Shown one piece after another: positions 1-8,440 of a DNA stretch of 64,000 nt. The DNA is taken from positions 252,382 through 316,381 of the forward strand of contig CAZUNG010000002.1 in assembly GCA_964621905.1 (NCBI GenBank). Reading direction: 5' to 3'. Numbering within the stretch: position 1 is the first letter of the stretch; each line of letters starts with the position of its first letter. The position numbers and the translations under genes are program-made. The notes beneath the pieces are model-generated. The model saw only the letters and a program-made list of their open reading frames with translations. It ran no database searches and was not told the origin of the DNA. Source of the stretch: Ruminococcus_G sp964621905 (GTDB lineage: Bacteria > Bacillota > Clostridia > Lachnospirales > Lachnospiraceae).

Positions 1-259
1 GCAGTACCAGTATCCTGGCGTTGGATGCCTGTTCCAGTGGATAGTATCCGATGGAATCCTCTTTTGCATGAACCTCATACCCCGGCCAGGAAATCTCATA
101 CGTACTTCCCATCAGACGGAGTGTGAATATTTTTCTTTCTTCATCATAAGGTATCTGTGTTCTGTCACTGATCACAAGTGGATCCGCCTTCTGGAAGAGC
201 TCCAGATAATGCTCATAGGGAATCCGTTCCTTGTTGTCTTTTTCATAATCAAAATTCAT
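1..259 (-). CDS. DUF3786-type protein, N-terminal part (runs off left edge)
   Basis: Last visible gene of the acetogenesis operon. It begins with ATG at 259, preceded by an AGAGGTGA ribosome site that lies at the end of acsV, and continues past base 1, so only about 86 residues are seen. The segment FTLRLMGSTYEISWPGYEV followed by ARILVL resembles the DUF3786 family, which has a GRxYxVSWP-like strand before an ILLLHYL-like helix. The family has no settled function. The 15-nt gap to acsV implies co-transcription and a role linked to corrinoid or Fe-S maintenance; that role is an inference from position. Confidence 0.7.
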   Translation of the reverse strand, partial: MNFDYEKDNKERIPYEHYLELFQKADPLVISDRTQIPYDEERKIFTLRLMGSTYEISWPGYEVHAKEDSIGYYPLEQASNARILVL

Positions 260-274
260 AGTCACCTCTGCTGC

Positions 275-2206
275 CTACTTTAACGTCACAGACGGAAACA
301 TGGAATGATCTGTATGCGGAATAAAACACGACGCAACAAATTCATCCATATACGTCGGAACCGCACTGAGTTCCAGATATGTCATATTCGAAGCCACTTC
401 ATAAGTCTTCTTTTCTGCCTCCGTCGAGAGCAGCATCGCGTAAGCTCCGGAAAGGGATGAATTGCCGATATAATGGAATTTATCCAGCGGAATATCCGGC
501 AGCATGCCGATATTCACCGCATTGGCCATATTGATTCCACTTCCGATCCCCCCCGCCACATAGACTTCTTCAACCATCGAGATATCAAAGTCAAGAGATG
601 ACAGCATGGTACGAATTGCTGAGAAAATAGCTCCCTTTGCACGGATAAAATTATCGATATCCACTTCTGTAATCTCAATATCTTTTACCGAGGCTGCATC
701 TTCCTGGAATGCAAGAACATAGCTCCCCATTCCATATTTATCATGACGGATTCGTTTCCCTTCACGGACAAACTTCCCTTTGGGATTTATGATACCGCAG
801 CGAAACAGTTCGCTGATCACATCGATGATTCCCGAACCGCACAGACCGATGGGTTTCTCACCTGGTTCTCCGATAATCTCAAATTCAGGCTCCATCGTAT
901 CTTTATCAATGACACATGCCTCGATCGCTCCGTCTGTCGCACGCATACCGCAGCTGATATCGCCGCCTTCAAAGGCCGGACCTGCTGAACAAGCACAGCT
1001 CATGAGGAAATCGGAGTTTCCGAATACAAGCTCACCGTTCGTGCCAAGATCAATAAAAAGTGAAAATTCCGGTTTATTCCAGATCATGCTGACTAACGTG
1101 CCGGCAGTAATGTCACCGCCTACATAGCTTCCGATATTCGGTGCAATGATAAGATGGGCATCCGGATTAATATTGAGATTAAGATCCGATGCGTAGAACG
1201 CATTCGTCTTAAAAAATGCCGGAATATATGGTTCCATCCGAAGCGGATCCGCATTAATTCCTGCAAACAAATGATTCATCGTCGTGTTTCCGGCCACGCA
1301 CATACGATAAATATGCTTCGGGTCGAATCCGTTCGCACGGCACATCTGCTCTATCATCGGATTAATCGTTTCCTGTATCACAGCGTCCTGGAGACGTTCT
1401 TTTCCTCCCGGTTTGAGAGATTCAATGATCCGGTTGATAACGTCTGCACCATACCTGATCTGTCCGTTTCCGCTCGACGCCTTCCCGATAATTTCTCCGG
1501 TTTCCATATTGATAATCAGTCCGGATACCGTCGTCGTTCCGATATCGATTGCCAGACCGCCTATTACGACCTCTGCATCTTTTTCAAAAACATCATAGAC
1601 AAAAACATTGCCATTTGCCGCCGTGCGAAGCACACACTGCACAGAAAAATCACTGGCGCGAAGCACGTCCGGCAATTTGCACATAACGGTATATGGCAGC
1701 TGCACACGCTTGGCACCCGTCACTTTTTTCAGCGCACGAACCAGCCTTTCATTATCGGGCATCGTATCATCCAGTGTCGGAGTATCCATCGTGACAGATA
1801 TTGTACAAAGACTGTTGTGCAGTGCAATCCCAGCCTCCTCGATACCGGCTTTTGTCTTTTCAAAAATAGCGACCTCATCCTGTGAACTTAAATCCGCAAC
1901 TTTCATTCTGCTTCGATAAGCCGAAGCAATATCAGGAACCATCACCGTTACATCTGCCTCGATGGTACTGACACATGCCAGACGCCATCCTTCGTCATAC
2001 TCTTCCTCTGAGATATGACGCGTCTTTTTGGATTCCAGTTCCCCGCCCACCAGTTTTACCCGGCATTTTCCACAGGATGCGTTGCCGGAACACGGGGCGT
2101 CGATAGCTACATTTGTTTTTCTGGCTACCTCCAGAAGGTTTTCACCGGAAGTGGCGAAGGTTTCAACCGCTTCGCCACTCTCAAACTGAAAAGTTACTTT
2201 GAACAT
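275..2206 (-). CDS. acsV: AcsV/RACo, ATP-dependent reductive activator of the corrinoid iron-sulfur protein
   Basis: This protein reduces accidentally oxidised Co(II) of the corrinoid iron-sulfur protein back to Co(I), using ATP hydrolysis to drive the uphill electron transfer. Residues 1-95 form a plant-type [2Fe-2S] ferredoxin domain with C39, C45, C48 and C78 as ligands. The rest is the DUF4445 activator region with actin-like (ASKHA) ATPase elements, for example GGLAIDIGTTTVSGL and LFIDLGTNGELV. The length of 643 aa is normal for the family. It starts 31 nt after acsE in the acs operon, next to the subunits it serves (acsC, acsD). Confidence 0.95.
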   Translation of the reverse strand: MFKVTFQFESGEAVETFATSGENLLEVARKTNVAIDAPCSGNASCGKCRVKLVGGELESKKTRHISEEEYDEGWRLACVSTIEADVTVMVPDIASAYRSRMKVADLSSQDEVAIFEKTKAGIEEAGIALHNSLCTISVTMDTPTLDDTMPDNERLVRALKKVTGAKRVQLPYTVMCKLPDVLRASDFSVQCVLRTAANGNVFVYDVFEKDAEVVIGGLAIDIGTTTVSGLIINMETGEIIGKASSGNGQIRYGADVINRIIESLKPGGKERLQDAVIQETINPMIEQMCRANGFDPKHIYRMCVAGNTTMNHLFAGINADPLRMEPYIPAFFKTNAFYASDLNLNINPDAHLIIAPNIGSYVGGDITAGTLVSMIWNKPEFSLFIDLGTNGELVFGNSDFLMSCACSAGPAFEGGDISCGMRATDGAIEACVIDKDTMEPEFEIIGEPGEKPIGLCGSGIIDVISELFRCGIINPKGKFVREGKRIRHDKYGMGSYVLAFQEDAASVKDIEITEVDIDNFIRAKGAIFSAIRTMLSSLDFDISMVEEVYVAGGIGSGINMANAVNIGMLPDIPLDKFHYIGNSSLSGAYAMLLSTEAEKKTYEVASNMTYLELSAVPTYMDEFVASCFIPHTDHSMFPSVTLK

Positions 2207-2237
2207 ATAGATTCAGCCTCTTTTAATCTGGTAAAAA

Positions 2238-3023
2238 TTACAGTTCCAGATAGGAATCTGCGTACAGTGTGTTGTTCTTGAAAACATCACAGGATTTAAT
2301 TGTTTCCATCAGTCTCTGGTCACATGGATTTACGATAGCAGAAGTAAGACCCTGCATCATGCACATAGCAACCAGTGCGGAGTCCATGATCGGTCTGATA
2401 TTTTTCGGCATACCATTGGAGTTATTGGAAAGACCGCCTGTAGAATTCAGGCCCATATCACTGAACATTTTGATCGCTTCCAGAACTTCCATCTGTTTGT
2501 CCTGCATACCTTTTACAACAACGAACAGCGGGTCAAACCACAGGTCGGTAGGCTCCATTCCCAGCATCATGCCGTGCTCCAGCATCGTCTGGCAGTGAAC
2601 CATACGTTCATCATTATCAGCAGCGATCGGTCCGTCTGAACAAAGTGCAATTACGATTGCATCATTTGCCGCTGCAAGATCGATATAGCTGATTCTGTCA
2701 CCTGCATCTGCAGAGTTAACGATCGGTTTTCCTTTTGCTCTGTTATATACAGCGATACCAGCTTCAATAGCAGCCTTATTCGCTGTATCAAGAGCCAGCG
2801 GAACATTGTCAAAGTTTTCCTGAATTGTTTTAACAGCCCACTGCATCAGTTCCGGTCCGTCACTCTCTGCAGGTCCGATGTTCACGTCAAGATAGGTAGC
2901 ACCTGCCTCCAGCTGCTCTTTTGCACGTTTTAAGATCGCTTCAGGATTACGTGTAGCCATTGCTTCTTTGATTGCCGGTGAAATACAGTGAATTCTTTCC
3001 CCAATAGTTACAAATTTTGCCAT
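2238..3023 (-). CDS. acsE: AcsE, methyltetrahydrofolate:corrinoid iron-sulfur protein methyltransferase
   Basis: It transfers the methyl group from methyl-THF to Co(I) of the corrinoid iron-sulfur protein, joining the methyl and carbonyl branches of the Wood-Ljungdahl pathway. At 261 aa it has the size of the pterin-binding TIM-barrel enzyme. Family signatures include YLDVNIGPAESDG near the N-terminus, the NSADAGDR strand and GLSNNSNGMP near residue 195, the last two in the pterin-binding face. The start has a GGAGAAA-type ribosome site. The gene is separated from upstream acsC by 69 nt containing a strong hairpin (see 3060-3087), which could lower its output relative to acsCD. Confidence 0.96.
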   Translation of the reverse strand: MAKFVTIGERIHCISPAIKEAMATRNPEAILKRAKEQLEAGATYLDVNIGPAESDGPELMQWAVKTIQENFDNVPLALDTANKAAIEAGIAVYNRAKGKPIVNSADAGDRISYIDLAAANDAIVIALCSDGPIAADNDERMVHCQTMLEHGMMLGMEPTDLWFDPLFVVVKGMQDKQMEVLEAIKMFSDMGLNSTGGLSNNSNGMPKNIRPIMDSALVAMCMMQGLTSAIVNPCDQRLMETIKSCDVFKNNTLYADSYLEL

Positions 3024-3059
3024 ACTTTTTCTCCTTTTCTCTCAATACACTATTCAATT

Positions 3060-3087
3060 AAAGGGGGCTTTAAAAACCCCCTTTTTT
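3060..3087. terminator. Hairpin between acsC and acsE
   Basis: AAAGGGGG at 3060-3067 pairs with CCCCCTTT at 3077-3084 around a 9-nt loop. Read on the plus strand it is followed by six T, like a terminator. Read on the operon's own minus strand the stem is followed by only TTTAATT. Because acsE and acsV lie beyond it and belong to the same pathway, it is more likely an attenuator or a 3'-end stabiliser within the operon than its end. Confidence 0.55.
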
Positions 3088-3092
3088 ACATT

Positions 3093-4451
3093 TTATAACT
3101 GGCCGTTTTCCTGCATATCTTTCAGGAATTTAACCAGCTGTACTGCCTCATTCGGTGCAACGATAACTTCCCAGTCAGGTAACTTGGATTCGATATCGCC
3201 TTTCAATACAGCAACTTTACCAGGAATGATCAGTTTTCTGGATTTAATCTTATCTTCTACATTTTCTGTGATGAATTTAGCAACAGAAGAAGAGGAAAGT
3301 TTTCCAGCAGCCCATGCAGTCAGTACAGAAAGTCCGCCCGCATCGCTGATCAGCATGTTGATCGGAACACCGGATCTCTCCAGCTCACCGGATACGATGA
3401 AATATGTAAGTGCAAAGTCAACGGTTGTCAGGCAGATCGAGTTTTCGTCTGCGCCGTTCAGCGGGTAAATACCCGGTTCAACTTTCATTGGCTTCTGAGG
3501 ATCTGTAAAGACATTCTGACGCAGTCCAAACAGCGGAAGTGCCTCAGCGTACCCCAGTTCTTCCATAACAACGATTGAACCGTATTTCAGTGTAAATACA
3601 GAAGCTAAAGCTTCCTGCATGTATTTATCACCTCTTGCAAGTTTTACAGTGTTAACGATAGACGGATATCCGAAGGTTCTGTCTTCGTCTTTCAGTGCTG
3701 CACGTCTTACCTGAACTGCATTTGCAAAAGCTTCTTTGATGCTTGCGCCTGTTACATCAAGAACCAGATCTTTGTTATCCAGTTTTTCCAGAGCAGCAAC
3801 GGTATCGTACAGTTCATTTAAATCTGCTCCTGATACGCCCAGAACAACGCCGGCTTCTTTGGCTACCGCGCTCATCGCCTCATAATTGGAAGCATTTGCA
3901 CCATTTAATACTGGTTTGCCGTCTTTACATTCTGCAAGAGCAGCTTTTGCAACTTCTACGTCATCACATCCCAGAACGAGAGTTTTTCCAGTAGCTGCTG
4001 CTTTTTTAACAAGTGCAACGTATTTGTCAGCTCCTGAAGCGGCATCATAGTTTACATAAACCAATTCAACCTGCATTCTTTCACTGATACGTTCGTAATC
4101 AACGGCCGGAATTGCTGCAATTTTCGCATCAATTTCAGCGTCATCCATACAGCTGCACAGAGCAACTGCATATCTTGTTTTGCTCACAAAAGTTTTTTCA
4201 TGTCTGTAGAGAACGGTCTCTCCACCAAGTGTATATTCGCCTTCACCTGTGCCAATTTTGATTGTCTTCATTGGCGGTGCAGTAGCTGCTGATAAAGAAG
4301 CAAGCGCTTCTTCTGACATATAAGGGCAGGCAGAAATATCAACCGCACCCTGGGCAACTTTCATAGAGAAAGCCATACAGGTCGGGCTGCCGCACTCCTT
4401 ACAGTTTTTCTTTGGTGTCATTTTAAATATTTGAATACCTGATAATGCCAT
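3093..4451 (-). CDS. acsC: AcsC, corrinoid iron-sulfur protein large (gamma) subunit
   Basis: It is the large subunit of the methyl carrier between AcsE and acetyl-CoA synthase. The N-terminal [4Fe-4S] domain has ligands C17, C20, C25 and C42, the same positions as in the characterised Moorella protein. A TIM-barrel domain follows, then a C-terminal domain expected to bind cobamide together with AcsD; TTVDFALTYFIVSGELERSGVP and LISDAGGLSVLTAW mark that end. Length 452 aa is typical. ATG at 4451 has an AGGAGG-type site. It lies 27 nt downstream of acsD, fitting a 1:1 complex. Confidence 0.96.
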   Translation of the reverse strand: MALSGIQIFKMTPKKNCKECGSPTCMAFSMKVAQGAVDISACPYMSEEALASLSAATAPPMKTIKIGTGEGEYTLGGETVLYRHEKTFVSKTRYAVALCSCMDDAEIDAKIAAIPAVDYERISERMQVELVYVNYDAASGADKYVALVKKAAATGKTLVLGCDDVEVAKAALAECKDGKPVLNGANASNYEAMSAVAKEAGVVLGVSGADLNELYDTVAALEKLDNKDLVLDVTGASIKEAFANAVQVRRAALKDEDRTFGYPSIVNTVKLARGDKYMQEALASVFTLKYGSIVVMEELGYAEALPLFGLRQNVFTDPQKPMKVEPGIYPLNGADENSICLTTVDFALTYFIVSGELERSGVPINMLISDAGGLSVLTAWAAGKLSSSSVAKFITENVEDKIKSRKLIIPGKVAVLKGDIESKLPDWEVIVAPNEAVQLVKFLKDMQENGQL

Positions 4452-4478
4452 GTTTTTTATCCTCCTGTTCTTATATGA

Positions 4479-5420
4479 TTACACTAATTCTTTAATCATT
4501 TTTGAAATGGTTGCAACGGATTGAGGATGTTGTAAAACTACAGCATTGGATCCGGATACTAAGTCAGCTGCTGCTGTCATAATTTCCATGGAGATTCCTC
4601 TTTCCTCTCTAGAACCCCATTCCGGCATATCTTCTTCAGTCGCCATGGATTCTTTTACGTTCCATGTCTCGGAAGCAACCGGTGTAAGAATTGGCATCTG
4701 GAGCATAGCATCATCCTGTGACAAAGCTGCTGCTTTGATTCTGTCCATCGTAGAAACTACATATTCATAGCCGTAGCCTGCTGTTGCAGTACCGACATTC
4801 ATAACGATGCTCTCAGCTTTTACACCCAGCTGTGTTGTTACGACGTTCAGCTGTTTTGCGAGGTTGATGTCCACGGCTGACTCAGCGCCAAGTTTCTGAT
4901 TGTAAGCAAGTCCTGCAGCTGCGCCAATCGCTTTGTAGTTTTCTTCTTTTGCCGGCATAATCACAACATTTTTGCCCTGAAGAGCTTCTGCCACTTTCGG
5001 AAGCAGTTCTGAATCTTTTTCAACGTTCTTACATCCGGCAACTACCAGAGGAAGATCTGTTGCAGCGGCAACTTCGTTTACAACAGCAACCAGCTCCTCA
5101 ACAGATTTGTTTGCTCCGTTCGGATCTCCGCCTTCCAGGCTCAGGTAAATAAAATCAGCACCTTCCATAGCTGCAGCTTTTGCTGCCATATCACCCATGG
5201 AAGCATTTTCACCATAGTAAGCTACTAACTCAGGTGTTGCATTGATCAGACCCATATCTGTGATTTCCACACCAACCTTCGGTGCGTTATCGATTGGTCC
5301 ATCAAATGTGTAGAAAGGAAATACACTTTCTCCTCCTAATGTGATTGCTTTGTCTCCGCATCCGATCTCAACGGTCTTGATAGATGCATTAAACTTTTGT
5401 GGTTTAGAATTAAACGGCAT
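4479..5420 (-). CDS. acsD: AcsD, corrinoid iron-sulfur protein small (beta) subunit
   Basis: It is the small subunit of the corrinoid iron-sulfur protein, a TIM barrel that helps enclose the cobamide. The start was set at ATG 5420 (MPFNSKPQKFNAS), 9 nt after AAAGGAGG. ATG 5426 lies only 3 nt from that site, and an in-frame GTG at 5459 would translate the ribosome site itself. This gives 313 aa, as expected for AcsD. Motifs include TVEIGCGDKAITLGGESVFPF and MNVGTATAGYGYEYVVSTMDRI. It lies between acsB and acsC, the order found in most acetogen clusters. Confidence 0.95.
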   Translation of the reverse strand: MPFNSKPQKFNASIKTVEIGCGDKAITLGGESVFPFYTFDGPIDNAPKVGVEITDMGLINATPELVAYYGENASMGDMAAKAAAMEGADFIYLSLEGGDPNGANKSVEELVAVVNEVAAATDLPLVVAGCKNVEKDSELLPKVAEALQGKNVVIMPAKEENYKAIGAAAGLAYNQKLGAESAVDINLAKQLNVVTTQLGVKAESIVMNVGTATAGYGYEYVVSTMDRIKAAALSQDDAMLQMPILTPVASETWNVKESMATEEDMPEWGSREERGISMEIMTAAADLVSGSNAVVLQHPQSVATISKMIKELV

Positions 5421-5495
5421 TCTCATTAGCCTCCTTTTAAATTTTATATGCGCATGCACGTATTAGGTACATGCGCATTTCTGACACTGATTATA

Positions 5496-7625
5496 CTACA
5501 TCATTGGGTCCATTGACAAGGCTGGATGGCCTTTTTCTGTCAAAAATGCAACCAATGTTTCCGGATCTTCTGCAATTGTCTCATCACCGATCATATCTGT
5601 GAAGTTGTCAATTCCATAAAGTTCTTTCGCTGTCGCATTCAGTTTTTCCGCAACCTGATCCTTCAGCTCTTTCGGCATCCATACGATTCTTTCGATTCCG
5701 CCTTCTGCCTTCATAAATTTCTTCGAAGAAATAAACTGTTTGCCATGTCCCATGAAACCTGGTGTCTGTACACCGCCGCCTGTCATGGATGCCAGCTCAG
5801 GGAATGTCATTCCAAGAGGTGTCATGCCCGCATACTCACGGTTGGCGATACATACTCCGTTTGAGAACGGCTCAATTCCACAGATACACTCGAAACATCC
5901 GCAGGATGTCATCGGTTTTTCCATGATGGAGTACAGGGATACATCCTCAAGCGCACCCTGGGAGAATTTGCGAACTGCCTCATTGACATCTTCGTATTCA
6001 CCAATCCGTTCATCGATCACTTTCTCTTTTGTGATAACCTGGCATGGTCCTGCAGGATCCAGCTCGTTGGTTGCTTTCGCATCAAGCCATGACACTGCAC
6101 CGCAAAGTCCAAGTCTCTCCGGCGTTACCACACAGACATGGGATGGGGAGAATGCCTGGCACATGATACAGCTGTAGTATACGCCTACAGACTCATCTGT
6201 CATGTTACCGATTCTCTCATCACGTTTGTCGAATGCCGGAATTGCCACTTCATGGCGGATCTTGGTACAGTCTTCATCGTTTGTATAGATCTTCACCTGG
6301 CATTTGTCGACAACAGCGTCGAATTCACTCTTGATTCTTGCATACAGTACCTCTGCAAGGTCTTTTGCGCGGAAGCCTGCATTAAATGCATCTTTGCTGA
6401 CACGCAGACGGATCATATCTCTCTGTCCGGTATGCATGATACCTTCGATACAGTTTACATAGTTATGGAATTTACGCTCAAATACCGGTTCAAAGTCAGG
6501 CTGCATGTTTTTGCCGGCAACCTCAACTACGTAAGCAATGCTGTGTTTGCTTCCGACTTCAAATTCGTCAAAGTCTTTACCAAACAGCTGGAAGTTATGG
6601 TCTTCCACCTCAGCCAGCTCTTTCGTCTGAACCAGCTCGCAGCAGTCTACTCTGGAACCGTCGAATTCCACCTGCATATCACCTTTACGGATGATTTCAC
6701 CCTCAAACGCACTTCCGAATGCAACCGGGATATCGATCTTTGTGATCTTGATCTTAATATCACGTGCTTCCAGGGATGTCGCATTGAATTTGCTGACATC
6801 TTCCTGTACGATCAGACTCTTCGGTACACGGAAGATATTTTCTGTCTCGTTTGTAACAACCGGGAATCCAAGTGCAATTGCACCTGCACCACATGCAATG
6901 ATTACATCATCCAGAGGTTTGAATGCGTTTACGAATGCCGGTACACGCTCGAAGGTATATTTCATCAGATTTCCGGCATCTCCCGGTGTGATATTACCGA
7001 AGATCAGAGCTGCACGCAGTGCAACAGATACAACATGAATAACCGCTGTCACATCTTTTCCAAGCGGAATTACACGTACATTTGCACCTGTCTTATATCC
7101 TGCCTCAGCACACTGATCAATGATGCCGCCGACAAGTGTTACAAGGATACCCTGTGACTGATAGCTTTTCACAAGTTCCACGCCTTCTTCAACAGAAGGA
7201 GCTGAGCCGAGGATTACGGCTACACCCGGGATATCGCCGGTTACAAGCGGTACGCCCAGCTCACGGATCACTGCATCACCGAGATGTCCGTAGCAAGGCT
7301 CTGCATACGGTTCTGCTCCGTCGATATATTTCAGAACTTCGATGAATTCTGCGCACAGCGCGGTTGCCACACCTGACATGAATGCGTCATTCAGACGTTT
7401 TTCTCTGGTCATCAGAGTTTTTACCACACCGAGTGCTTCCTTCAGTTCTTTTAAGTTGGTTACTTTTGTGCCTGTTACTGAGTAGTAACATGGCAGGCTG
7501 TATGCGGTATTAGGAAAGCTTACCGCTTTGTCTTCGCCGTACTGAGCGATGGCACCGTCGATTGCGCCTTCTGTCAAGCCATATACAGCATCATTTCCAC
7601 CAAATACCCGATCAAATAATGTCAC
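5496..7625 (-). CDS. acsB: AcsB, acetyl-CoA synthase subunit of CODH/ACS
   Basis: It makes acetyl-CoA from CO, a corrinoid-bound methyl group and CoA at the A-cluster. The cluster ligands are visible: C486, C489, C498 and C508, and the C575-G-C577 motif that binds the distal nickel. Each is exactly 20 residues below the Moorella positions, so spacing is fully conserved. The 709 aa length is that of the clostridial enzyme with its own N-terminal CODH-docking domain. The start is GTG at 7625, 8 nt after GGAGG. It follows cooC1 by 14 nt, consistent with nickel insertion by that ATPase. Confidence 0.97.
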   Translation of the reverse strand: MTLFDRVFGGNDAVYGLTEGAIDGAIAQYGEDKAVSFPNTAYSLPCYYSVTGTKVTNLKELKEALGVVKTLMTREKRLNDAFMSGVATALCAEFIEVLKYIDGAEPYAEPCYGHLGDAVIRELGVPLVTGDIPGVAVILGSAPSVEEGVELVKSYQSQGILVTLVGGIIDQCAEAGYKTGANVRVIPLGKDVTAVIHVVSVALRAALIFGNITPGDAGNLMKYTFERVPAFVNAFKPLDDVIIACGAGAIALGFPVVTNETENIFRVPKSLIVQEDVSKFNATSLEARDIKIKITKIDIPVAFGSAFEGEIIRKGDMQVEFDGSRVDCCELVQTKELAEVEDHNFQLFGKDFDEFEVGSKHSIAYVVEVAGKNMQPDFEPVFERKFHNYVNCIEGIMHTGQRDMIRLRVSKDAFNAGFRAKDLAEVLYARIKSEFDAVVDKCQVKIYTNDEDCTKIRHEVAIPAFDKRDERIGNMTDESVGVYYSCIMCQAFSPSHVCVVTPERLGLCGAVSWLDAKATNELDPAGPCQVITKEKVIDERIGEYEDVNEAVRKFSQGALEDVSLYSIMEKPMTSCGCFECICGIEPFSNGVCIANREYAGMTPLGMTFPELASMTGGGVQTPGFMGHGKQFISSKKFMKAEGGIERIVWMPKELKDQVAEKLNATAKELYGIDNFTDMIGDETIAEDPETLVAFLTEKGHPALSMDPMM

Positions 7626-7639
7626 TGTTTTTTCCTCCT

Positions 7640-8410
7640 TTAGGCAATTGTCGAATCAATTGTCTCTTTAATTTTTCTAATTTCATCTGTTGCAGACTCA
7701 CTGAAGTCATATGGTGAACACCCCTTGCGGTCTGCATCAATTACTTCTGTATTATAATGAATAAAACCTAACAGGTCTTCGCTCGGAATGCGTTCTCTGA
7801 TGAATGCTTCATCTTCTTCATCCCGCACTTTGTTGGCAACAACACGCACCTGTGACACGCCAAGGTCTTCAGCCAGACGTTTCACATTCCGGTAAGTCTG
7901 AACACTTCTCGCTCCCGGTTCAATGACAACGACAAAACAGTCTACACCTTCTGTCGTCCCTCTTCCGAGATGCTCAAGTCCTGCTTCCATATCCAGTATC
8001 ACAACATCCTCGCGCCGCAGCACAAGATTGCTGATGATTCTTTTCAGCATCACGTGTTCCGGGCAGACACATCCGCCGCCGCCAGTTTCCACTGTTCCCA
8101 GCACCAGCAGTCTCACTCCGTTACATACTCGTCCGTATTTTTCCGGAATATCGTCCACTTTGGGGTTCAGTTTATAAAACTGATTATCCGGGGTTGCCCC
8201 CGTTCTCTCCTCGACCAGTTTACGCATTCTGCTGATGGGTACGATTTCAGCCAGTTCCTCCTCCGAGAAGCCAAGGGCAAGCCCCAGGTTTGCATCGGGA
8301 TCGACATCTGCAGCCAGAACGTTTCTTCCCTCATCTGCGTATAATCTGGCGAGTGTTGCAGAAAATGTTGTCTTTCCAACGCCGCCTTTTCCTGTTACTG
8401 CAATTTTCAT
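7640..8410 (-). CDS. cooC: CooC-type nickel-insertion ATPase (first copy)
   Basis: A MinD/ParA-fold ATPase that matures nickel enzymes. The deviant Walker A motif GKGGVGKTT is at residues 7-15. DVDPDANLGLALGF is the switch region typical of CooC. A conserved GGGGCVCPEH segment near residue 110 supplies the CxC pair that binds nickel at the dimer interface. Placed between acsA (31 nt upstream) and acsB (14 nt downstream), it could serve CODH, ACS or both. The 256 aa length is normal. A related ATPase lies at 10540-11310. Confidence 0.92.
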   Translation of the reverse strand: MKIAVTGKGGVGKTTFSATLARLYADEGRNVLAADVDPDANLGLALGFSEEELAEIVPISRMRKLVEERTGATPDNQFYKLNPKVDDIPEKYGRVCNGVRLLVLGTVETGGGGCVCPEHVMLKRIISNLVLRREDVVILDMEAGLEHLGRGTTEGVDCFVVVIEPGARSVQTYRNVKRLAEDLGVSQVRVVANKVRDEEDEAFIRERIPSEDLLGFIHYNTEVIDADRKGCSPYDFSESATDEIRKIKETIDSTIA

Positions 8411-8440
8411 GCTATTTCATCCACCTTTTAAACTTATTGA

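Noticed and set aside
1154..1885. Long plus-strand reading frame of 243 codons inside acsV
   Set aside because: Antisense to a clearly conserved gene; composition is that of a codon-complement shadow, without a ribosome site or recognisable motif.
5421..5459. Longer acsD starting at GTG 5459
   Set aside because: The extension would translate the AAAGGAGG ribosome site itself and adds residues not expected in AcsD.
6138..7157. Plus-strand reading frame of 339 codons inside acsB
   Set aside because: Antisense shadow of a gene whose A-cluster motifs are all intact; Cys/His/Ile-rich pseudo-protein.
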